DNA from: Beverwykella pulmonaria
Taxonomy: Eukaryota; Ascomycota; Dothideomycetes; Pleosporales; Melanommataceae
DNA length: 64,000 bases
NCBI GenBank assembly: GCA_001599595.1
Contig: BCHH01000016.1
Span: 178,054-242,053 of the forward strand
Direction: 5' to 3'
Made by a program: the position numbers and the translations under genes. Below are positions 57,101-64,000 of the stretch, in pieces (the first letter of the stretch is position 1; each line of letters starts with the position of its first letter). The notes beneath the pieces were generated by a model that saw only the letters and a program-made list of their open reading frames with translations, did not search any database and was not told the origin of the DNA.

Positions 57101-60100
57101 GGGTGTTGTCCAATTGTAACTTCAGTCGTTTGGCTTCCTGGAGAGACATCTCATGTTGTATATCCACAATCTCCTTTTCTCGGCGCAGATATTGAACGAT
57201 CTCCTGAAGTCCAGCTGTATCAGGATCTGCGTTGGTGACGTCCTCTTCGCCGCCCGCGACTATTACTCGGCTAGTCTTCAAGCTGGCGATTTGCGTGCTA
57301 ACATTCTCGAGCTGTTGATGGAGGATCTTGTTTTGCTCGTTCAAATCATTGTATCGGGTTCGGCCTTCTGCAAGCTCGCTTTCGTACCGGTCACGGGTTT
57401 CTGCCCAGTGTGTTTCACCCTGCTCCAGCGAGACAAGTGCTGCTTCCCTATCGGTCTTGTACTGGATAACCTCCGTCTTGAGCTTGTTGTATTCCTCCCG
57501 GATGTTCCGGAGGTTGTTCATGGTCTCACCGTGTTTGCCAACCTCGTGTTCGTAATTCTGCTGCGCTCGGGTGGCAATTTCAGCCTGCGCCTTTTTGTCC
57601 TCTTCGTGGAAGGCCGCGGTATTCTTGTAGCCTTCTGCTTCATCCTTGATGCGTGTAATCTCTGTTTCGAGGAGATCCTTTTGCTGCATAAGTCGCAGGT
57701 TCTCTTCTTCGTGCGTCCTCCGAAGCTCAGAAAGTTCAGTGTTGGTCGTGGCGAGCTCGGTGGATATTTCCTCGACCCGTTTTTCCAAGTCGATGATCTT
57801 TGCGTCTTTCTCGGCCATGACTCGGTCTGTCTCTTGCTGAAGCTCCTCGCTGGCTCTATGTACGTTCTCCAACTGCTCCTCAGCGTCCTGAGCAATAGTC
57901 TTGTACGTCTCAATATGTGTCTTTGCAGCCTCCAGTTGTGCTAAAGCCGAATCAAGATCATGCTTGAGGTTAGAAATTTCGATGCTCAGTTCTTCTTCTC
58001 GACTCAAACCGTCTTCGTTTGTCTCAGTAGATCCATTCACCTGTGGGGCCGATCGTTCATGCACGTTTTGTCCACGCTCTTCGGCAGCTCGGAGCTCGAC
58101 CTTCAGTTCATCGATGCGTACTTGCAATTGATCCCGCTCCGTTTTCACAGAGGCAAGCTCAGGGCGAATATTGTTCAGAGCTCTAGTCAGATCATCCAGC
58201 TGTTTTCGTGTTTCAGTTTGCTCGTATTCACGACGCAAGATCGCCTTCTTATGATCTTCCACCTCGTCGTCAAGTTTTCGCTTGACAATTTGCAGCTCTG
58301 CATCCAATGACTCAGCCCGGGATTGTAGACGTCGTCGGTTCTCAGCCTCGGATAGATCCTGTTCATTCCGGAGGTTCTGCAAATCGTTGATCATCTTGTT
58401 CAGTCGACCCCTCTCTTCTACCAGCGCCTTGTTATCGTCAGAGAGGCGAGTCTCGATCGTCTTGGACAAGCTTTGTGATTGTTTCAGATTTGCATTCTCG
58501 CGTTCAAGACTGTCGGCCACACTCTTAGCTTCTACGAGTTCTTCAGCGGCTTGCTGTGTCCGGATGTCCTGCTTGGCTGCAGAATCTTGGAGATAATCGC
58601 ACTTCTTCTGAATCTCATCGTTCTCTGACTGCAATTGTTTGAGCTTCCTCTGAAGGATTTCGTAACGATCTCGAGACAGTTGGTCCGCATTATTCAGTCG
58701 CATGACATCGCCTTGAAGTCGACTGTTCTCCTTGGCGAGGTCATCCACCTGCTTCTTCAAGGTGGCGTGGGTGGTGGCACTCTCTTGCCTCAGCGTATCT
58801 GTATGCGCTTGCAATTCCTTGATCAGCCTCTCGTATCCGGCGATTTCCTGTGAACGAGGGGTCTGATCTACACTCTGTGAGAAATTTCTGGGAGGTGGCG
58901 TTGCGGGAGCTCTCTCGCCTGTGGACTGATCAAACAGTAAGGCTGCGTCTGAGCCTGGCTGAAGCTGGCCACGGCTCGTGACGATGCGGCGGAACATATC
59001 ACGTTCCTTCATGAAGCTCTGCGACCGGATATTGAGGGATTTGACCTCTTCTTCGTAGTGAGCTACCTTCTCGCGCATCTTCGTAAGCTCGGCGAGATCC
59101 TGTTCGTGTTGCCTAGATCTCATCTGCGCCTCGCTACCTTCGTACTTCTCTGCAACCTCCCGAATGGTTCGTAGAAGTTCAGCGTTTTGGCGTTTGAGGT
59201 CAGCGATGTTCGTGAAAACAACCAAGTGCTTGCTGATAAGGCGGCCTGTGGCTGATGCATCTTCCAGGCCATCGTCAGGAACATCATGCTGTGCTGCTTG
59301 GAGGAGATATTGCTGCTGCTTCTGCGTGAGAGACTCATCCCCCTGCTCCCGCAGCTGCTGCTGGAGGAGAAGCAGATTGACCTGAGCACTGATATCGCGA
59401 AGCTGCTGGCGCTGGAGGTCACACTCGCGCTGGAGACCCTGGTAATCACCCTGAGCCTTCCGAGTTTCCTTTCGAGCCGTCTCCCTCTCCGCTATCGACT
59501 CCTCTAAGAGTGCAGAGATCTCGCCAGTTTCCGTGGTGAGCCGTTCATTCTCCTGGCGAAGTTCCTCGATCTCGGGCTGCCGGTTTTCAAGTTCTTCGAG
59601 CATTTCGTTCATTGTGGCTGTCCGCTTCTCGTCTCGTTCTTGGTATGCTCGGAGTTCGGATTTCAGCTGCGTGTTCTCTGCATAGAGTTGGGTGGTGCTC
59701 AGGCCGGCTCTGCCACGTGATGCTCCTGGTGACAAAAAGCTTGGAGAACCGGCTCGTCCAGGCGTGTCGAAAGGACCATTCATACCACGGCGCGGAGTGG
59801 ACGGGACGTTGGTCGAGCTCCTCAACTCGGACACCAGTGACTGGAGGTCCTCTACCTGCTTTTCGAGTTCGGCCGTGCTCCGCTCGAATTTGTTCTTCTC
59901 GTTGCGTTCCGTCTCCAGCTCAGCCTGCAACTGACCGAGCTCCTGAGCAGCATCATCGGCGGTCTGGTCAAGGTGTGCCTTGACCTCTCCCAAATGTTTC
60001 TTGGCGGTGCTGGCGCTGTCCTGGTGGAGTTTGGCGAGGCGTTGCGCATTCTCGAGGTCATGCAAAAAGTTCTGGTGGTTCTGCGTGGCCTGGTTCTGGA

Positions 60101-60987
60101 GCTGCTCGATGGCGGCAATCTTCTCCTCCAGCTGCTGCTCGAGGAGTTGTAGATTCTGGCGCTGCGATGCCTCGGTGCGGCGGAGGGTCTCTATGGTCTG
60201 GCTTGCATCTGCATGGGCGCGCTGAAGGTCGGCAATTTGGGCGTTCTTTTCCTTGCGGAATTTGGTGTTGTCTGCGGCGCGCGTCTTCAATTCGGACTCG
60301 TACCAGTCGTTGTTCTTCTTCAGGAGCTCGATCTCCTGCTGGAAGTTTTGCTCGCGGAACCGGACACTGGTGGCCGCATTTTCCATGGACTGGCATTTCT
60401 CCTCGAGCGCAGAGGCCTCTTTGCGGAGGGCTACCAACTTCTGGTGCTGGGCCGAGAGCTCCTCGGCGAGGCAATCGTGGGCGGCCGACTTGGCCTCGTG
60501 GAGGGCTACGGTATCGCGGTTCTGGGACTCGAGCGTCTTGATTCGAGACTCGAGGGCCTGCACTTCGGACGTCGAATTGGTGGCTGTGGCCTTGAGCGTC
60601 TGCAGCTCCGTCTCGATTTGCTCGCGGGCGGTTCCTGCGAGGAACAGTTGGTTAGCATAGGATGCGGGGGGAAGTCCTCGCGCAGGCACACGTACCCTCC
60701 TCGCTGAGCTTCTGCCGCAGCTCCTCGGCCTCCTTCACAGCTTTGTCGGCGGATGCCTTGAGCGACCGCGCGTGAGTGTCGCCGCTGCGGATCGCGTTCT
60801 CCAGCTCGACATCGGAACGGAGCTTCTCCGACTTGAGTTCATCGTATTCTCGCGCCTTGGCCTCAATCTGCACAAGAAGCGACTGCACCAGCTCGACCGT
60901 GGGCGCCGAAAGCAGCGTTTGCAGCGTGGGCTCGGGCACTGTATAGGATGCGGCAAGGTAGCCAACGTCGATGGCGGCCGCAGCCAT
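54138..60987 (-). CDS. MLP1: Nuclear pore basket protein Mlp1/TPR
   Basis: Three exons, 60696-60987, 56214-60634 and 54138-56162, encode about 2,245 residues. The first intron (61 bp) joins LRQKLSEEG to TAREQIETELQTLK. The second (56163-56213, 51 bp) is in frame and free of stops. Nearly the whole protein is coiled coil (long Glu/Gln/Lys/Leu heptads), with the TPR/MLP1 conserved part near residues 1000-1150 (NLNVYRESSSSLRNEARQAQ-type stretch; ETVEQLNVYRESSSSLRNEA). The C-terminus is disordered, with Phe-Gly repeats (FGQPSFGQPAGQTGSFGRPS), Gln/Asn/Gly runs and an RGG-like, Arg-rich end that may serve in nuclear import. Mlp1/TPR forms the nuclear basket filaments and takes part in mRNA export control and spindle checkpoint scaffolding. 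Confidence 0.93.
56163..56213 (-). other. Short in-frame intron of MLP1
   Basis: Minus-strand sequence GTAAGTTGG...CATGCAG, 51 bp, contains CTAAC as branch site. The length is a multiple of three and has no stop, so retention would only add 17 residues (VSWTKHMVLRLCLTVMQ) to the coiled coil. These residues are hydrophobic and break the heptads, which argues for splicing. Confidence 0.7.
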
Positions 60988-61435
60988 GGTGGGAAGATGG
61001 ATCGGAGGATTCTAGCACATCCTCGGGAGGTTGGCCAGAGAGAGAAAGAAAAGAAAGCAAAGGAGGGTCGGTGGAGTGGGAGTCGGCGGAATAATGGGCG
61101 CGATGGAGGGAGCGCGACTGTTTGTCTTCTTTGTATTCGAGAGGATCCGAGCGCCTTTCTTGGGGCCACAAAAGGTTTAGGCTGGCACGGCGAAGCTCCA
61201 TTCACCTTCGCTGCGCTTGACTTCAAGACGCTTTCCCTCACCACACCGCGCTCACCCTACCCCCCGCCGCTTCTTCCCTCGCCACTTGCCGCCTACCGTC
61301 GCACTGAGTGCCTCGTCTGCTGTGCGACTCTTTAGCTAGACGCTTGCACACTGCACCCACCACACCCCGAATCCGTCGCCCGTCGTTTCTGTCTCTCGCC
61401 TCTCTTCCCCGACGTCCACCACCAATACCGCAGCC
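60988..61435. promoter_or_regulatory. Divergent promoter between MLP1 and TFIIE-beta genes
   Basis: 448 bp separate the two ATG codons. The TFIIE side is strongly C/T-rich (CACCGCGCTCACCCTACCCC), as expected for a fungal 5' untranslated region. No TATA-like sequence is obvious. Confidence 0.5.
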
Positions 61436-62239
61436 ATGTCCTTCCTCAAGACCAACACAGCCAGCAGGATGGGCGCGCCCTCGCCCACGCCCTCAAATTC
61501 CTCCGCCGGCGCCGCAAAGCGCAAGCGCCACGACGATGTCGCCCCAGCCGGCGTGGTCTACTCGCAGCCGCAGGAGACGGGCACGGGCAACCATGTCTAC
61601 ACCCAGCTCACCTACACCATCGAACATCTCCGCAGCACCCAGAAATGGATGACTTTCAAAGAGATCATGGACTATCTCGGCATCGGCGAGCACGAGCACG
61701 AAACGCGCTCGCATCTCCAGATCCTCTATCGCAGCGAGAATCCCGCGAACCGCGTCGAATACAACCCCAAGACCGACATGTACCGATACAAGCCCAAGTA
61801 CGACATCCGCAACACCTCGGAGCTGAAGGGCTGGCTCCAGAACCAGAAGTCGGCCCAGGGGCTGTCGGTGAAGGACCTCAAAGACGGATGGAATACCGTG
61901 CAAGATGACATCAAGAGCCTCGAGGACAGGCAAGAGGTGCTGGTCAAGCGCAATCAGAAGGACAGCCTGGCAAAGACGGTGTGGCTCAACGATCCGTCGC
62001 TCATGCACAAGATGGACGATGACTTCAAGCATCAGTGGCACGGCATTCTGCTGCCCGCTAATCCGGATGATCTGCGGAACAAGCTGTTAGGCGCCGGCCT
62101 GAAGCCGTCGAGTGCGCCTCGCGAAGCCACATCGACGAAGCCGAAGGAGAAGAAGCGGAAAGCACCGAGGCGGGGAGGCAAACAGACCAACACCCACATG
62201 AACGCCATCTTGAAGGACTTCTCTCACATGAGGAAGTGA
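61436..62239 (+). CDS. TFA2: Transcription factor IIE subunit beta
   Basis: A single exon of 267 residues, start MSFLKTNTASRMGAPSPTPS. The N-terminus is basic and disordered with a nuclear-signal-like AAKRKRHDD. The first winged helix follows (YTQLTYTIEHLRSTQKWMTF; IGEHEHETRSHLQILYRSEN; RVEYNPKTDMYRYKPKYDIR), then the second (TSELKGWLQNQKSAQGLSVK; GWNTVQDDIKSLEDRQEVLV). The C-terminus is Lys-rich (KPKEKKRKAPRRGGKQTNTH) and ends LKDFSHMRK. TFIIE-beta binds DNA near the transcription bubble and recruits TFIIH to RNA polymerase II. Confidence 0.93.
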   Translation: MSFLKTNTASRMGAPSPTPSNSSAGAAKRKRHDDVAPAGVVYSQPQETGTGNHVYTQLTYTIEHLRSTQKWMTFKEIMDYLGIGEHEHETRSHLQILYRSENPANRVEYNPKTDMYRYKPKYDIRNTSELKGWLQNQKSAQGLSVKDLKDGWNTVQDDIKSLEDRQEVLVKRNQKDSLAKTVWLNDPSLMHKMDDDFKHQWHGILLPANPDDLRNKLLGAGLKPSSAPREATSTKPKEKKRKAPRRGGKQTNTHMNAILKDFSHMRK

Positions 62240-63823
62240 TGTAGTATTTTCATTGCATAGCATTGGCGTTCGGGAGAATTTGCATGGATTACGGTCAAGA
62301 TACGACCTAGGCGTATTGGCGTGATTTTACTTGCGGCAGGGCCAGGGCAAAGAGTGGCATTTAGCAAGAGACGAAACGAAGATGTAGTCTTGTGCTGCCC
62401 CGTTGTACAGTTCAGAGAGTATTGCATTTTTGAAAGTACGAAGGTCATCCTGCAAGTATAGGGCCGAACCTCCGATTAGGAAGCAATTTTGTACAGCAAC
62501 GTAGATTAGCTATCACCAAAACTGGCAGCGACCTGGTAGACCGCTTTACGGTGAAATGTACGACACTTTCAATCACAGACTTCAAAACATATCAGAGATA
62601 CAATGACGATCATTTTGACAAGGATTAGCTGCAACACGGTCCATGCGTAATTAATGTCCATCCAAGCGAGACGAAAAACCACCTATGCCGAAAAATATGA
62701 CAGGTACTTTGACTTCAAGCGACTATAACTCTGCGCATACGTTGAGCCTCGCCAAAATAAGTATAAATAATGTACTATGGCTATTTTTGAAGTTCTAGGG
62801 CGCCTCTCACCTATAAATTACGCCTGCATCGTCGCCTTCGTGCCTGATTTACAGAGAGCCTCCCTCAATAGCGTGACAGAGTTCCTTCCCTATAGCACCA
62901 CCATTAACCTCTTACCACTCTATATAATACTTATGAGCGGCCTTATTGGGCCTTAGAACCTCACTATGATACTAAGAAGTTATTATTAGCCTTATGCCTA
63001 CTGTCGCGCACAATTTCATGCAAGGCCGCTACCCTAGTTGGTACATCTGATCAAACCAACTACCAATTTTGGCTAGTATATAACGACCTAGGAATATACA
63101 GTATAAATTAATCATTGAGGTGTAATTTCTTTGAATTCGCCACCTCACAACCCTATTGCAGGTGCTGTTCGGCCGTCCTCCCTGCTAGCGTCCTCGGAGT
63201 AGTTCGTCAGTTTAACGAGGCTGAGGTGGCGAAGATTGATTATGTGCTTCTATCTACAGTAGAGCATTCTTGAACTTTCGCTGTGGCGAATCGACTAGTT
63301 ATATATTTATGTGGATCCCTGGCCTTCTATGAAATAGAGAGAATAATAAATATGGGATAGTAAACCATGCTAATATAAACGTTCCCAGGCCTGAGGATAA
63401 ATCAAGTTCAATATCCACACCCTTCCTATTCCAACACTAATGCTAATTGTATTCCCCGACACCATTGAGCATGATGGCCGATACTCTGAGGGTAGCCATA
63501 GTAGGCTCTCCGAATTACGTGTTATCCATACACGATCCGCACTTACAGCGAGGCCGCGGTATTGAGGACCGCAAGGCTCTGAAATAGGTGGAAGTGACAG
63601 TGAACCTGACTGAGTACGAATATTGATAGTTCTAATATCCGTGCGGATATGTGATCTAGAGATGTCTTGCGATTCAGTCCTTAGTACTAACGTTACCTAG
63701 CAAAGTGATTAACACTTGAGGGTAGCTGCACGAGAATTTATTTCTAAATCATTTAGGGTTTGATATTAAGAGTTGTGAGAAGCCTACCAGGTAGAAGTGT
63801 GACTGAACCTAACCGGTAGAGCC
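62240..63823. other. AT-rich gene-free tract
   Basis: About 1.6 kb with no open frame above 75 codons and high A/T with many TA dinucleotides (CTAGTATATAACGACCTAGG near 63060). It has the look of old, mutated repeat DNA, possibly affected by repeat-induced point mutation, but no transposon protein could be recognised. The first 200 bp belong to the 3' end of the TFIIE-beta transcript. Confidence 0.4.
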
Positions 63824-64000
63824 TTATTGTCTAGCACTGGCTCTGCGGAGGCAATCTACAATCTGATCATGTCCTCCTTCTGCTGCGGCCTGGAGCGCCA
63901 TTCTTCCATTATGTTCCGCCGCTGCTGCATTGACCTCGGCCTTCTCTTGAAGCAGCCGCTCAACTACTGCAAGATGTCCTCCTTCTGCCGCCGCCTGGAG
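63824..64000 (-). CDS. Ankyrin-repeat protein, C-terminal fragment cut by window edge
   Basis: The minus frame is open from the window edge to the TAA at 63824 (58 codons). It contains a full ankyrin repeat, LQAAAEGGHLAVVERLLQEK, then AEVNAAAAEHNGRMA, and most of a second, LQAAAEGGHDQIVDCLRRAS, ending ARQ. The LQAAAEGGH repeat core with about 35-residue spacing is typical of ankyrin arrays attached to NACHT/STAND or patatin-like proteins in filamentous fungi. The upstream domains lie beyond 64000 and are unknown. The second repeat departs from the consensus (DQIVDCLRRA), as often seen in a last capping repeat, or the gene may be truncated by decay in the adjoining AT-rich tract. Confidence 0.75.
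   Translation of the reverse strand, partial: LQAAAEGGHLAVVERLLQEKAEVNAAAAEHNGRMALQAAAEGGHDQIVDCLRRASARQ

Noticed and set aside
59612..60707. Several long plus-strand open frames antisense to MLP1
   Set aside because: They lie wholly over the coiled-coil coding strand of MLP1, whose Glu/Gln/Leu codon bias opens antisense frames; none shows a domain.
1..64000. tRNA, rRNA or CRISPR features
   Set aside because: No convincing tRNA B-box with acceptor stem, no rRNA-like conserved blocks and no spaced direct repeats of CRISPR type were found by eye; CRISPR is not expected in a fungal genome.

Overview
The window is nuclear DNA of a filamentous ascomycete (Pezizomycotina, probably Dothideomycetes; this placement is inference). 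The genes are split by short introns of about 48-80 bp with GT...AG ends and CTAAC/CTGAC-like branch sites. Genes lie on both strands without operons, and the best-recognised proteins are eukaryotic housekeeping factors in fungal forms (RAVE subunit Rav1, exocyst Sec3, Stn1, Mer3, Mlp1/TPR, TFIIE-beta, V-ATPase subunit a). Two runs of N (4136-4325 and 29578-29677) both fall inside coding tandem repeats.

Layout. 1-4.6 kb: a DUF3176 membrane protein, then a small secreted precursor with Lys-Arg-bounded tandem repeats that looks like a kexin-processed repeat peptide. 4.6-8.9 kb: a gene-poor, transposon-damaged stretch with decayed coding blocks and a Tc1/mariner-type transposase relic. 9.1-23.9 kb: PRMT3-type arginine methyltransferase, Rav1, an unrecognised 378-residue protein, a DNAJC9-like J protein, a RibD-like deaminase, an NTF2-like protein, a cysteine-rich secreted membrane-anchored protein and Stn1. 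24.0-25.9 kb: a copia-type retroelement relic with Gag joined almost directly to reverse transcriptase. 26.1-38.7 kb: a divergent mitochondrial pair (EngB-type GTPase and Fmc1-like LYR protein), an SRP40/Nopp140-like nucleolar protein, Sec3 and a PLP aminotransferase. 38.7-40.6 kb: a non-coding gap holding degenerate tandem repeats of about 96 bp. 40.6-62.2 kb: V-ATPase subunit a, a DUF1295 membrane protein, the meiotic helicase Mer3/Hfm1, a nucleotide-sugar transporter, the nuclear-basket protein Mlp1/TPR and TFIIE-beta. 62.2-64 kb: an AT-rich, apparently decayed tract ending in the C-terminus of an ankyrin-repeat protein cut by the window edge.

Functional links. Rav1 (RAVE assembly factor) and the V-ATPase a subunit it acts on lie about 25 kb apart. 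The EngB GTPase and Fmc1 both act in mitochondria and share a 189-bp divergent promoter. Mlp1 and TFIIE-beta share a divergent 448-bp promoter. The most unusual locus is the secreted Lys-Arg repeat precursor near 4 kb, whose repeat array is partly hidden by Ns. No other candidate for a new multi-gene system was seen.
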